From Antedon mediterranea (taxonomy: Eukaryota > Echinodermata > Crinoidea > Comatulida > Antedonidae), in the NCBI RefSeq assembly GCF_964355755.1, contig NC_092673.1:6391001-6455000 (forward strand): 64,000 bases of DNA, in the 5' to 3' direction. Shown here piece after piece: positions 1-12,439 of this stretch (position 1 is the first letter of the stretch; each line of letters begins with the position of its first letter). The notes under the pieces are model-generated. The model searched no databases. It saw nothing but the letters and a program-made list of their open reading frames with translations, and was not told the DNA's origin. The translations under genes were made by a program, and so were the position numbers.

Positions 1-410
1 GAAAATTGAGAGGAGACAGAGAAGGAGGGTTATGTTATGTTGAAGCAGAAAGGAAGTAAAGTGGTATATATGAAGTTAATAAATTGTGGGTTGGAAAGAA
101 GTATGGTGATATAGAGCTGAAGCGGAAAGGAAATAAGGTGATCTACATGAAGTTAGTAAATTGTGAGTTGGAAATAATTATGGTGTTATAGAGCTGAAGC
201 AGAAATGAAATAAGGTGATATACATGAAGTTAATAAATTGTGAGTTGGAAATAATTATGGTGATATAGAGCTGAAGCAGAAATGAAATAAGGTGATATAC
301 ATGAAGTTAATAAATTGTGAGTTGGAAATAATTATGGTGATCTAGAGCTGGAGCAGAAATGAAATAAAGTGAGGTACATGAAGTTAATAAAGCGAGTAAT
401 AACTGTTGGA
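1..410. repeat. 77-bp tandem repeat array
   Basis: About five copies of a purine-rich 77-bp unit. The marker GAAGCAGAAA or a close variant recurs at 42, 119, 196, 273 and 350, exactly 77 bases apart. Copies differ by a few substitutions. The array may start before the window. No coding potential is visible. Confidence 0.9.
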
Positions 411-1105
411 AATAGCAGAATAAATTGCTTTTAAAGAATTGTTGAAAGTATCGAAGACTGACTTTATTGATACTGATATTATGTTACGGGGAAAAGGAGA
501 AAGAAATAATTGATCGGGGAGCGGATTGCAGTGCAGAAGGACATCAAGAAACATTTTTAACTTTATATTTCATTTATTTATATGTCAGAAGATAGTTGCA
601 GGTTGAGAAGAAGTATAATTGGGAATACAAGCAGAACGGGAGCAGAGGAGTTGTTTAGTTGCGGAATCGTTTTAACTTTTATCTTTCGAATTTGTTTTGT
701 GTCAGCGTAGGGGAAAAGGCAAGAAGGAACGATATTGTGGACATTTATTATTGTATTAGTCATCTTGTGATATTATTGTATTTGGAAGGGGGGTTTCTGG
801 GATTTATATCTGACAATAAGAAGATTGTCGATATTTTGTCTGGAAGGATTGGGAATTTGGGAAAGTGTATAAATTGTGTGGGAATAGGGATACTGTATCA
901 TTGGTTGAGAATTGCTTGGGTTTTTTTGTGGGTTTTTTTTTAGGTGGGGTTTGGATTATAGAAGGAAGAATTGTTTGTCAAAAATTATTATTAAATTTAC
1001 TTTTTACATTTATATGTGTACAGTTGTGGCTATTTACCGTTTTTTACCGGTGGTTACCAGATATTACATGTCCGAAAGAGCCGTAATTGCGGCTGTGTGA
1101 CAGAC
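411..1105. other. no recognisable gene
   Basis: AT-rich sequence with short overlapping open frames that have no recognisable domain or codon pattern. A G/T-rich stretch lies near 905-960. Nothing supports a gene here. Confidence 0.5.
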
Positions 1106-1284
1106 ATAAATGGTAATACTATACATCTATAAGATGCTTATAACACAATATATGCACATATATAGCAATATTATTGCATAATAACAGTATTTAAAAAAGT
1201 GCGTATTTTGGCCATTTTTCGAAAAAATCCCTTACTATAGTACAGGGATTTTTTCGAAAAATTGCCAAAATACGCACTTTTTTT
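1106..1284. repeat. palindromic repeat, left copy
   Basis: A flank of about 90 bases leads into a long hairpin. The arm at about 1193-1231, with core GTGCGTATTTTGGCCATTTT, is mirrored at about 1244-1282, with a loop around TTACTATAGTA. The whole unit recurs in inverted orientation at about 3080-3243. This is MITE-like; its superfamily cannot be told. Confidence 0.75.
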
Positions 1285-1671
1285 TTTTATCAACTAATCA
1301 TTTGTGTTGGTATTAATTAACAGTATTGATAAAAAAATATATAAAATTATGAAGAAGATATTAACTGATATCAATACTTGTGATACTGATATATTGATAT
1401 TAATAATATATCTTAGCCAAGGATTTTTCTTTAACATATAATTTTAAATTTTTAAGTGAAATTTTTATTTTTGGTTCCGATCTTCTTTCGAATTGTGAAA
1501 ATGCTTTATTATTTTATTATGTACAACAATTTCTTGTTAATTCTGGAAGATTTGATTGATGTTTCTGTTAGTTGTTTTAAAATGTTATATTTGTTAATCT
1601 GAGGCGCCTTGAAGCTAAGGTGGTTCCATCTTTTAAGGCGCCTCTGTGTAATGTACTGAATAAAAAGAAAA

Positions 1672-1695
1672 TATATATATATATATATATATATA
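1672..1695. repeat. (AT)n microsatellite
   Basis: A simple AT dinucleotide run directly before the 27-bp tandem array. Confidence 0.85.
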
Positions 1696-1975
1696 TTGAT
1701 TAATTGTATTGGTTTTAATATATCGATTAATTGTATTGGTATTAATATATCGATTAATTGTATTGGTATTAATATATCGATTAATTGTATTGGTATTAAT
1801 ATATCGATTAATTGTATTGGTATTAAGATATCGATTAATTGTATTGGTATTAATATATCGATTAATTGTATTGGTATTAATATATCGATTAATTGTATTG
1901 GTATTAAGATATCGATTAATTGTATTGGTATTAATATATCGAATAATTTTATTGGTATCAATATATCTATATCGT
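1696..1975. repeat. 27-bp tandem repeat
   Basis: About ten head-to-tail copies of a 27-base unit (ATTAATATATCGATTAATTG plus TATTGGT). The last copies are diverged. The unit is a multiple of three, so several frames stay open on both strands and give repetitive pseudo-proteins; these are artefacts. There are no spacers, so this is not a CRISPR array. Confidence 0.93.
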
Positions 1976-2864
1976 TCTCGTTTTTAGGACCTCATGCATA
2001 TCAGCTTTTCAATCACCCTCATTATACAAAGTTTAATAAATTATATACAACTTATTATATTAACTTTTAGCATTGTCAGTTTTCATTAATTTGCCTTTAG
2101 CTGGATCGTAATTGTAAAAATAAAATAAAGAAAAAGCTAAAACAAAACGACAAAAGTAAAACAGCCATGGTTTAGACACAGAGCTAAAGATTGAGCATTC
2201 TCCATGTTTACACGATTAACACAATATCGGCATTGGTGCAATAAGATTATTGTCAATAATGTGCTCTATGGGAAATCTTTCAGTTGCAGATTATCAAATG
2301 ATCCACGCGCTAGACAAGGATGTGTGTACACCGGTGCCATACGCGCTATCCTTATCAATGTATTAACCAATATAATCTAATGATAGTTTATCTATGGTTT
2401 ATTGAAGGCACCAATGTACTTGTAATACATCTTCCGTAATAATTGTACAAGTATACTATGTCCCTTTAACAGCTGCTGCTTGTGTACCTCTATTATTACA
2501 ATTAGTAGATAGTAACTAATTTCGAAGTGTACTAAAAAGTATAGTTGTTCGACCAATTTATTTTTTTACATGCCGTGCATGTTATTTCCTGATCAATACA
2601 GTTTGAAAAATCGATATTGTGATCATTTAAAAAAACTGTAGGCCTGCCTATAGTAAGGGATTTTATTTTTAAAAACATGGTCAAATTTCGACCCTTTTTA
2701 TTTTTTGACATAACGCAAGATAATATTATCAGATTTATATATATTTGTATTTCTGACATAACTGATTATTTTTTCTGTGACATGCGCAGAATGACATCAT
2801 GTGTTCAGAGAAATGTTAAACTTTGACCCTGACATAACTAGTTAAATTACAATGATGATACACA
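1976..2864. other. no recognisable gene
   Basis: AT-rich intergenic sequence. Short open frames occur but none has coding features. Confidence 0.4.
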
Positions 2865-3243
2865 CTATATACACATGGCAATATTACCGCATAATAATTG
2901 AAGTCGATATTTTGTCAATTTTTTTATAAAAAAATATTCTTTTCAAAGTAGATCCTCACTATTTTGCTTAAATCCAGTTTTTCGAAAAAATCCCTGCACT
3001 ATAGTACAGGGATTTCGACCATGAGTAGAATCACGCTATGTAGTCAAACGTATTTGGAAAAGTCAATGTTTTGGTCATTTTTATAAAAAAAAATCTCTGT
3101 ACTATATAGGCCTACATGGATTTTTTTCGAAAAATGGGCAAAATACGCACTTTTTAAAATACTGTTATTATGCAATAATATTGCTATATATGTGCATATA
3201 TTGCGTTATAAGTATCTTATAGACGTATAGTAACCATTTATGT
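2865..3243. repeat. palindromic repeats, inverted copy
   Basis: The segment 3080-3243 is the reverse complement of 1106-1245 with moderate divergence, including the GCACTTTTT block and the end block ACATAAATGGT. A more diverged partial copy lies at 2865-3030 around the small palindrome AATCCCTGCACTATAGTACAGGGATT. The left and right copies could be termini of one element of about 2.1 kb, or independent insertions. Confidence 0.65.
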
Positions 3244-3794
3244 AAAAAAATAAAAATAATAAAAAAATCCCTGTTATACTATACTAATCCATGTAATATA
3301 TAGCGTGTGCAGAATTAACGTTTTGTTTTATAGGATACACACATTTTTTACAAATTTTTACAAAGGGGATGAACATATCAGACAATACTGTAATAATCGT
3401 TCTGTAATTGGCCGATACAGATGAGTAGCATGATGAGTCAGCCAATCAGGGGGTCCAATTATTGCGACTAGACAGACGATCTCAACATCTTTCAGACAGG
3501 AGTAAAAAAAGCATTTCCGACTGAAAGTTCATCTGGCATTAACATACTGACCCACCACGAAGTAAGCTATTTATTTGCGTTCAAACTATTGCTAAGTCGC
3601 ATGACAACATACAGGGCGCAGATGTAAGTGGTTTATTCATTCGAAAACGTCACATAAACTTTGAAAAGCAGTTTTAAAGCAAAGCTTTGCAAGTTGTCCC
3701 GCGTGGAGGAGAAAAGTAAATTTGTGGCGCCAAGTTTTACCCCGAGGGTGGTGTAGCTCACTCACTTGACGGTGATTTACTGACAACTGACAAA
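3244..3794. other. upstream region of the ADMP-like gene
   Basis: Intergenic sequence ending in the probable 5' UTR and promoter of the ligand gene. It becomes less AT-rich from about 3660 on. No core promoter element can be assigned securely. The start codon has a favourable purine-rich context (ACAAAATGA). Confidence 0.35.
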
Positions 3795-5756
3795 ATGAGG
3801 GTTTGTTTACCTGCTGTACAATGGTTGGTGTTAATCTTCATTGTTTTTTTATTGGAAGTTGTTGATGGAAAGACAAAGAATTGGGACAATAGCATGGAAA
3901 GTCGAATCCTTCGCTTCTTTGGTTTGACACAGAAACCAAAGATTGGGGTAAACGCTACGGCTCCTCGCTATATGATTGATATGTACAGAAGAATGGAAGA
4001 ACAGCACCAACACAACATCTTCACGACTAGTAGCAGATGTGGATTCGATGACAATGATATTCCGGGCAACACAGTTAGAAGTTTGCAAAATACAGGTATG
4101 TCGACTATACATTAGAAAAGATACCTCATAGCCGATACGTACACACAAAATAGTCTTCCATGGTAAGGAACGACAAATGTACTTGTATAGATGTACTAGG
4201 CTACTAGGTCACGATTGAACGAAAAACGACTATAGTTTCTACCTACAGTATATTTCGTTGAACGAAAAACGACTAGTTTTGGTATAGGAGCAAGTGGATA
4301 ACACAATTATTCACCTATCTATACTCGCTTTAGACGATGTAAAGTAACATAGACTTTAAAAGGCGGATACCTTTTCTTTATATTAATATTTTTTGTGAAA
4401 TAACTTGGATCGCAATGAATAATGGTAGTTGACAGACTACTTGTTGCAGTACGGGTGATAAAACCTAAATACCAGCGAAAGTATTTTAACTAATTTTTAT
4501 ATAATTTCTACGTGTTTGTATGTAAATATCTCGCAGTGAGATGGTTGTATATCATTGTAATGGCTTGAAAACAATCATTCTTTAGTGCCCAGCCATTTTA
4601 CAGAAAATTTTCGACCACCACGGCTTCTGCGTAACTGCCTATAAACCCAATGTAATACCGTAATAAATTATAAAGATCTATAGTAAGCATACGTTGCTGA
4701 TACTGATATTTGACATTTAAGAAAATAAATCAAAAAAATCACCTTATTATTTTGTACCTTTTGCTTCTGATGGCCGTCATTTATTGCGCGCTATACGCAT
4801 ACCGTACGCGTTGGTCTATCAATTCAGACCTTTGCAATAAAGTGAATAAAGATATAAAGTATGTAGACATAGTAATACTAATTATTAACTTATATTTTTA
4901 TTAATTAATATAGTGTATTATCATCATTTTATTGACAGGTCTGAGCATGCGTAAATCAAGCACCGGAAGTGGCCGTTACCATCAGTTACTTTCCTTCAAC
5001 CTGTCAACAATCCCAGAGACCGAAAGTATAACAAAAGCTGAAATCAATTTCGGAATTTTTGAGAACCGAGATGAGGCAAACAATAGACACACGGCAGTTC
5101 AAGTTTCTCTTTACCAATTACTTAAACGAAATAAATTTAATGAAAACAATCTTCTTGACGATCAACCAATTTTAGAGTTTCATTCGTTGCATAACTTTAC
5201 ATCCGAATTTGACGAATACGCAGTCATTGATATTCTAGACCTTGTCGAGAAATTTCGCTCGCAATCGATGAAGAATCTTCAACTATACGTTGCTTTTCAA
5301 TTTAGCGGTAATTCGTTAGAAAGCGAACGGGATCTGCTCTCTAGTCAAACGTCGCTAATCGTCGTGTCAATAGACCATAGCCAGTGCAAGAGTCGGATCC
5401 GGCGTGACGCAGAACCCGCAGACGTCCACAACAACAATCCTAACATCTGTAAAAGAAATCGACTACTCGTGAATTTCAAAGACGTAGGATGGGATGATTG
5501 GATTATCGCACCGATGACGTATCAAGCGTATTATTGTGCTGGGGAATGCCCCTTCCCAATGAACGAAAGACTTAACACAACAAACCACGCTATAATGCAG
5601 ACTCTGGTCGTGTCATTAGACAAATCGGCCGCACCTCCCGTCTGTTGTACACCGACAAACTTATCACCGATTTCGATGTTGTATTTTGATACAAATGACA
5701 ATGTTGTTCTTCGCCAGTACGAGGATATGGTGGTACAAGACTGCGGATGTAGGTAG
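3795..5756 (+). CDS. ADMP: BMP/ADMP-type TGF-beta ligand precursor
   Basis: Secreted TGF-beta superfamily ligand that should signal through BMP-type receptors in dorsoventral patterning. There are two coding exons, 3795-4095 and 4939-5756. The donor CAG|GTATG and acceptor TTGACAG join in phase 1, and the split codon gives Gly101. The 372-residue precursor starts with a signal peptide (about residues 1-25) and a short prodomain containing NTVRS, as in BMP2/4 and ADMP. The furin site RIRR lies at 253-256. The mature domain (257-372) has seven cysteines at 271, 300, 304, 336, 337, 369 and 371, and ends in CGCR. ADMP is preferred over BMP2/4 because of the two-exon layout, the short prodomain and the C-terminal [11 protein letters not shown], where BMP2/4 usually has VVLKNYQEMVV. 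That subfamily choice is inference from remembered family patterns; a BMP2/4-type paralogue remains possible. The gene appears intact. Confidence 0.85.
4096..4938 (+). other. single intron of the ADMP-like gene
   Basis: GT-AG intron of 843 bases between the signal/prodomain exon and the main exon. No gene is visible inside it. Confidence 0.85.
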
Positions 5757-5838
5757 ACATTCCAACATGTACTGTTTACACAGTTCTCCAGATGATATGT
5801 TTATTTTAGTCAAATTAAATACACAAATATAACGGTAT

Positions 5839-5844
5839 AATAAA
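5839..5844 (+). terminator. polyadenylation signal of the ADMP-like gene
   Basis: The hexamer AATAAA lies 83 bases after the TAG stop codon. It would imply a short 3' UTR. It is the first canonical hexamer downstream. Confidence 0.55.
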
Positions 5845-6640
5845 CGCAAAAACACGCTAAAATTGCTAAAAATAGGTAGCTTACTTGATACTATTGTTTA
5901 CTCGTTGCAAACAACGTATGATGGGACTTGTTGAGAATATATAAATACTGCATTCCATTGTGGTCAAATCAGAATTATTATAGTATTTGAACAAATAGAT
6001 AAGTGAGGGGAGGGGGGCGGGTGACGTAAGAAGGAAAACAATAAATAGAATGGCAACATGGAATAAAGCGAAACCACGGTAAAATAAAGGACAGAACGGC
6101 TTGTATAGAAAAAAAGGTACTAAAAACATATCATGCAATAGCAGGGTTTGATTCTGACCAAATGAACAGCACACTATATTCTCTCGTAACATCGGATGTT
6201 ACCTCCAGACATATTTAATCCTAAATAGCACAAATCAAACCAATTTAGACAGCAATATTGCAGAATAGTACCGACTGAGTAATAATCCAATGTTAATCCT
6301 ACAGGCATAGCAAAAGAGTTTCTTTAACATGTAAAAGATTGAATGTACAGTTCACTGTTACCTGAGGCCTTGTACTTTATAATCGACTTTTTAGTATTAA
6401 GCACACTTAGTGCATTCTGTTATTTCTATAGGCTCATTTTCTTGTCTAGTCGACCATTCAATATTATTCAATATCACATTCATGACTTAATTAACGGAAC
6501 ATCGCCAATTTAATTGTTTCTTTGTTCCTCACCTTGTGTGAGTGATGTGCAATATATTATTCGTACAATAAAGGGCCGGGGGTAGCGTTGAATGTTTTTG
6601 GACCAAATTAGGATTCGTGGTTTTGCGTGACGTAAGGGTC
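5845..6640. other. no recognisable gene
   Basis: AT-rich intergenic sequence with a short G-rich stretch near 6003-6024. No coding or RNA gene is supported. Confidence 0.4.
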
Positions 6641-6790
6641 AGAGCGTGGATACGTCTGCGTATTTAGCGCGCTAAAGCTTAGTTCTCTCGCAAATGAATT
6701 GACCAATCACAAGCGAACACAATTAGGATAAGCCATCGTGTCGTGATTGGTCAACTCATTTGCGTTGCGCTTACGTATTTAGTACAGTAC
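6641..6790. mobile_element. MITE-like palindrome of the GTGATTGGTCAA family
   Basis: The arms 6689-6710 (core GAATTGACCAATCAC) and 6743-6764 (core GTGATTGGTCAA) are inverted repeats. Both resemble the middle part of the PIF/Harbinger-like MITE at 25590-25769, which also contains GTGATTGGTCAA and AAGCCATCG. It is probably a diverged or partial family member. Confidence 0.5.
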
Positions 6791-7607
6791 CGAATGAGAA
6801 ATTATTTATTGTACGGTATTATTGACGCTAGAAAGTATGTCCTACGTTTTGGACCAATACTGATTTTTTTATTTAAATATATTGTTTATGTTTATCTTTT
6901 AGAACCGATAAGTTTGCATAAAACACGACAGTACGTGTGTATCTCCAACCAGGAGTATAACTTGGTACGGTGCATGATAACAAGTGAATGTTATTTGTTT
7001 GATGTATTTGGTATGTGTTCGATACAAGTGACGTCATAATGATCATTAATTAATCTAATTAATAATTAAGGAAATCGCGTTTGCTAACAAAATGTAAACA
7101 TTTTTATATGGAGAAAATAATTATTTAAATAAAATGCTTGAGTGAACTTTCGTATACAATTTAGGCCTACATTCTTTCGTTTAAATTTGTCTATACACAG
7201 TAAGTACACTTGGTTGTCTTTAAAGGGCTATTTTCTTTGTTTTCTAGATATACCACAGTGAAATAGGTGACACATTGATAAAACAATTAATATTGATAGA
7301 AGAAAATGGTAGTAAATTACAATTTGTTAGTTTGGTACTATCATTTTTCAACACTTTGATCAGCTAGGCCTATACTCTACTCTACTCTACTGGACCGGGG
7401 AAGAATAAATTACTGAATGTAATTTCACTCTTCACTGATTAGACTAAAAGTTCTAACTCTTGTCAATGTTTGTTTGTGTAGTTATTGTATTACAGGCCTA
7501 TACAGTTTAATCAATTGTATTTTTATATGCTGTATAATATATAATTGATAGTAATTTTAATATCTGGTATAATTGTTTTTTTATAGAATTTTTGCTAAAC
7601 TGTTGCA
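6791..7607. other. no recognisable gene
   Basis: AT-rich sequence with a short ACTCT-type repeat near 7373-7392. A possible acceptor (TTTTTTATAG) at about 7585 may belong to a 5' UTR exon of the gene model that follows. Confidence 0.4.
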
Positions 7608-8314
7608 ATGTCAGCTGTTGCACACAAACAGTTGTTGAACAGGGTAAGGCTATATTATTGTTTTATTTAAACAGTTACAATGCATTTTTTTTGTAGAGCC
7701 CAGTGACTTAATTCACTAACCACACTAAAACTAAATAAGAAACATTTATCCTTAGATTAAAAAATTGTTCTTTTTTATCAACACTTAATCCACAAAAACT
7801 CTTCATTGATCTATATTTATTTAGGGAAACTTGGAAACTTCTTTTGTTAATGAAGAAACTCGATCAGGGAAATGGATGAAGACAGTGAGACCACGCCCTT
7901 CCGCAGAGTTAGACAACGATAAATCAACCTTTTAATTTTCTTTTCTTTTAGGATTTAATGTTGTCGTCAATTTGGGATGTTTCTATGATTCAACTTCAGT
8001 CAGGTGCAAAGATTACAGACGTTAGTGAACTTGAGGATGATAAAAGTATCAGTGGTGATAAGGCAATGATCGAAGAGGACGTTGCTAGAGAGGATCAAAC
8101 TCTAAACGAAACTCGAACACCACATATAGAAAAGGGGTAAGACACATAATCGAAATTTGGCTACTGTCATGGGTATATGGTGCTTACAAGAGTATATGTC
8201 TATAGAGGCACACTGTGTAAAGGAACTGAGGATCCGGATGAAAACATTATTAAAGAAAGAAGGTATGGACGGGCTGAGTGGTGGCCCTCGCAACAGAGAT
8301 TTTGTTCGCCGTGA
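7608..8314 (+). CDS. putative small multi-exon gene, unrecognised
   Basis: A gene model by eye. Exon 1 is 7608-7643 (ATG, 12 codons, donor GTAAGG), exon 2 is 7825-7884 (acceptor TTATTTAG, donor GTGAGA), and exon 3 is 7952-8136 (pyrimidine-rich acceptor, donor GTAAGA). A possible last exon is about 8206-8314, ending in TGA. All junctions keep one frame and give about 129 residues. Exon 3 is the strongest part. It is acidic (SELEDDKSISGDK, MIEEDVAREDQ), lacks membrane segments and looks like a soluble or disordered protein. The last exon is the weakest call, because another frame of 8157-8459 is also open and carries GGPRNRDFVRREISRGIP. No family was recognised. A gene fragment or pseudogene is possible. 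Confidence 0.38.
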
Positions 8315-9700
8315 AATATCACGAGGCATACCTGTACTAACTTCTAACCTCTGTTATGCTAATGAAACAGTACTTTCTGAAACAACAGCAGAAGGAACCA
8401 AAAGTTTAACATCAGCGATAAATGAGACTGGTAAATCTTTGTGGAGAGTTAGCAGATAAACCATACAAAATAAAAAGGTTTACCTGTCGCCTTGGGCAAC
8501 GTGCAAAGAACATATTGCTACATAGAGGTATGTAAAGTTGCTTTAGTTTTTTGTTGGTTGGTTTCTAATTACTAAATTACTTACACAGACACAATAATCT
8601 TTTGTAAAAGTTATTGAGAGGATTAGGGTTAGTACAAAAGGTATTTAGTTATTTTTTATCATAATTTTTGTCTGGAGGAAATAAGAGAGCTAAGTGCATG
8701 ACGGGATAAATGTGATTTATAATTAGATTAGACAATAAATTTAAATATAGAGATGTTCTCTGAATAGAGGTTGACTGTTAAAAATATTCTCCTTGTTAAT
8801 TTCAAGGGAAATTGTCCCCATATTAGGAATTCCCCCTGAATATTGGTTTCCCAAAAGAGGAGTTCTATTAGATATTTCACTTAATATTCACTTCTGTAAT
8901 ATTTTTTTTTATATGTATCATAACAAACGTTTTGTTCCTTTTCTTTGAAAGATGTAAAACTTTAGATTAAAGTGAAGTCCAAGTGTAATCTACCATCGGG
9001 TTATAATCCGGTATGCATCGTGCTATTGTAACAAACCAGCCATTTTGAAAATATGTGTGGAGGCTGTTGAGCAACAGAACAAATTAAAATAAAGTAGGCC
9101 TATATTGTCATCATTTAAGTTTAATGGATTGGGAATCAAAGATCCAAAAGCATCGTTGTCTTATTGTCTGTGTACAAGTAATCGAAAAGTTTATAAAAAA
9201 ATGGTTGAGCATTCATCTGAATGACAAACAAATCAATGGTTTAGCTTACGTTTTAGTACCAGCCAGAAATTTTTAGAAGACTAGGCAACCGAAATTTAAT
9301 TGACTAATTTGTTTGTGGACACTATTTGGAACATTATTTCCAAGATAGACCAAAATGGGATTAGTAATGTTATTAAATTAAAAACAGTAACAACCTCCTA
9401 ATCTTGCTGATATGTCAACTCATTACTCTTTATTTGTACTCGGTTTTACCGTCACACCAAAACCAGTCCTGTGGACTTGTTTTGCATGTTTTTGGTGGAC
9501 CATTTATGGCTCTTAAAACCAGTTCAGGCAAACTAATTTGAAAGAAGCGACAGGCTTGCTGAGTACTTGCTTGTACCTGTACACATGGAAGTCACCTGGT
9601 GATCAATATCATTATGAAAAGAAGATAAAAATCAAGTGTAATGGAACAAAGACACATCCCAGGGTTGACTGTGATACACATACTACTAGCAGCAAAGATG
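8315..9700. other. no recognisable gene
   Basis: AT-rich sequence with no recognised domain. Open-frame fragments downstream of 8315 may be remains of the preceding gene model. Confidence 0.35.
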
Positions 9701-11870
9701 CGAAGAAAGCCAACATGAGTCAAACTGAAGTGAAGACAAGAGAAACTGAATGCTTGTCATTAAACAATTGGAGAGCAAGGAACCTTAGACTTTTTGAAAA
9801 GTCACAGTTTTGTTAACAAGTTTAGCTTTAGCTTCATTATAATCCAGTAAAGATAATTAGTAAAAACATGGTGAACCTAGCACAAATTGCAACAGAATTT
9901 GTTAATTGTCTGGTTGATATGGTCCAAATGACCAAAACTGGACAAGAAGTGATTTAATTATTATAAATTCAAACTATACCATTTTGAAGCTCTGTATCTA
10001 CTTAACTGTTGGTTTTAGACTACTTAAGTGCATTACTGTACGAATAAATATAAATGTGATGTTTCCAATTAGCATATTTAAATTACCATAAACGTACATA
10101 TGATGTCATAAGATAGTTATGATGTAAAATTATGGCAAAATAATGCTCAATTGGCATTATTCTAAAGGAAAATATATAAACGGCAGGAAAAATGTTTTAA
10201 ATCTCATGAAAATAGTAGAACACATCCAGGTAAAGATCATCAACTGGGTATCAGAAGTTATATTGCAACTGCATCTTTTCATAACTGTAATAATCCCATT
10301 TATATTAAGTTTCTTGCATCTGATAACTTTATAAAAAGAGATTCTTAAGTTTGTAATGTGGTTTAATCCTATCAATACTCAAACTCTATCCATAATCTTG
10401 AGTTGGATCACCAAAGTACATATGCATCCAAAGTACATATACATAGAAAATGTTATAGTTGGCGCCGTCAAAATATCCAAAGGTTCCACCATATAGACAG
10501 CAATTGTATACTTCAACGACTTTTCTGATGTCTTGTTTTGGAAGGAACAAAAGATGTCAGTTCTTGTTTCGAATAATATTCATCCTTTTGATTCTTTGGA
10601 AGTGCAGCGCCTTTCTCATTCGAAATAACTACGAAGATTTTGACAGTTCTGAAATAAACTGTTGATTGAACAGTTAATTGCAAATTTGCTCCTCAAGATG
10701 TTTCTTTAACTACCGATTATTCCAGTGTTTTGCTTCTTCTGTCTTAAAACGCCATCACTTTTTCAATTATGGCAAAGTAGACAAAATAGATTTCTATCTG
10801 TTCAAAGTTTCCATTCCATTTTCTTTCAAGTTAGTTAAATAACTGCTTGTTGTCGAAAATTGAAATACGAAAATTGAAATACTAAAATTAGTATTGAAAA
10901 GTTTGAAACCATCTTGTTGTTCATCCTTGTTGGCAAATTATTGAATGTCCTTGTTATGCTCATTGAATCTTGGAAGCAGTATTTTAAAGATAAACATTAG
11001 GTCTATGTGCCATAACAAGTTTGAATAGCCTGAACCACAGACAATGGCCTCAATACAATATTTGTTTTATTATGCTTTACCAATGTAAATGAGATAAAGT
11101 TCTAAAAGATGTAGTTGTAGGAAACACAAAACAAGATGTGCTATTACTACTGTATGTGGTGAGTACAAATCAGTTTTTGATCTTATCACAACCTTCATAA
11201 GTTCTGTAGAATTACTATTTTCATGAGATTTTGTAAATGAAGACACTTAATGATCAATTTCAACAGGAAATATTTTTTGCAGTTTTTCTGCAGTTTTTTA
11301 CATTTTCCCTATGCCATTTGAGCAGTATTGTGACATTTTATGATGTCATAACTACAATATGATGCTATATGTCACATGGTAATTATGCTAATTGAAATGT
11401 TTAACATCACATTTTTTTTGGTAAACTTTGAATGATATTTATTTGGACCATGTCAAACAGACAAAACAAAATTCTGTTACAATTTGTTCTACATTCAACC
11501 ATACTTTTACTGAACTATTAATCAAGCCATCTATTTTGATGTGCCTGAACGTGTTAAAAAAAGATAACATAGTCCGGTGGCAGGGTTATCATTACCCAGC
11601 GGGCACAAATTGCCATCCAACATTTCTACCCCAGAATTTTCCGTAGATTTAATTACAACATATCATATCTATCTATATATAAGATCAAGAGTTAAATGGA
11701 TAGAAGAAGGTGTACAAAATACTTGAGAATACTAGAGAAAAGTAACGGATCAAAAAAAACATATACATTGTAAAACCCAAAAGAAATATTGGGTGAAGAA
11801 ATAAAATTTTTTGAACAACTATAAGCTAATAAGAGGATTTCCAAAGAAAATGTAAATAAATACCTAGATC
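9701..11870 (+). mobile_element. scattered fragments of an L1/Tx1-like LINE ORF2
   Basis: Several degenerate pieces match parts of one non-LTR ORF2. At about 9757-9850 a frame reads NNWRARNLRLFEKS, which parallels WKARNLKLFEKI at 12600. The piece 11520-11575 parallels 12675-12720 at the DNA level. At about 11700-11830 one frame reads LRILEKSNGSKKTY and then EILGEEIKFFEQL, the linker between endonuclease and RT in L1-clade elements. All pieces carry frameshifts and stops. The sequence between the pieces is not assigned. Confidence 0.5.
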
Positions 11871-12048
11871 ATTTGAATGTGATTGTCACGGAAACCTGCA
11901 AAAGTTGAATAATCTAGAGCCAATGGTTATACAAAATGTGTGATGGCGTGTCATACTAATGTTTACTCTACAATGTACTGTATAACGTAATTAATATGCA
12001 AAGATACATGGCAAGTCGTACATATCGCTACAGGGAGAGGTTTAGTTA

Positions 12049-12282
12049 GTGTACTTCGAGTTAAATGTATTTGTGATTTTATTTCATTTCTGGCTTGTTA
12101 CATTATCATTACACAGTACCGGACTTCCACCTCCTCTCGCAATTAACGGCAGTACAGATCTTCCCTATCTAGGCTCGTGTATGGACTACGTCTACAGCCC
12201 TGGATTCTTCTTTAAAACATTTATAGCAAGACAGAATGTGTCATTGTTAACTATGGTTTTGTATCCGAAAATGTTGAAATGA
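12049..12282 (+). other. exon-like open segment, unassigned
   Basis: After a possible acceptor (ATTACACAG, about 12117) a GC-richer stretch stays open to a stop at 12282 and includes LPYLGSCMDYVYSPGFFF. Its composition stands out from the AT-rich surroundings, which suggests a displaced exon or gene fragment. No family was recognised and no partner exon was found. Confidence 0.2.
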
Positions 12283-12439
12283 AATAATTGCAATAATGTA
12301 AAAAACGATTTAAACTTTTAAGGAATTATCTTGCCTAGTCTATAAAAGATGACGCCATTATAGCACAACTTGCATATGATACAGTCTCTATTCATTGTTA
12401 GTAATTTCTGTGAAGTATCTGTTTAAATAAAAAAAAAAC

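Noticed and set aside
1696-1975. Regular repeats resembling a CRISPR array
   Set aside because: The copies are head to tail with no spacers, and the genome is animal.
1509-2070. Long repetitive open frames on both strands
   Set aside because: They result from the 27-bp unit being a multiple of three; all frames without a stop in one unit stay open.
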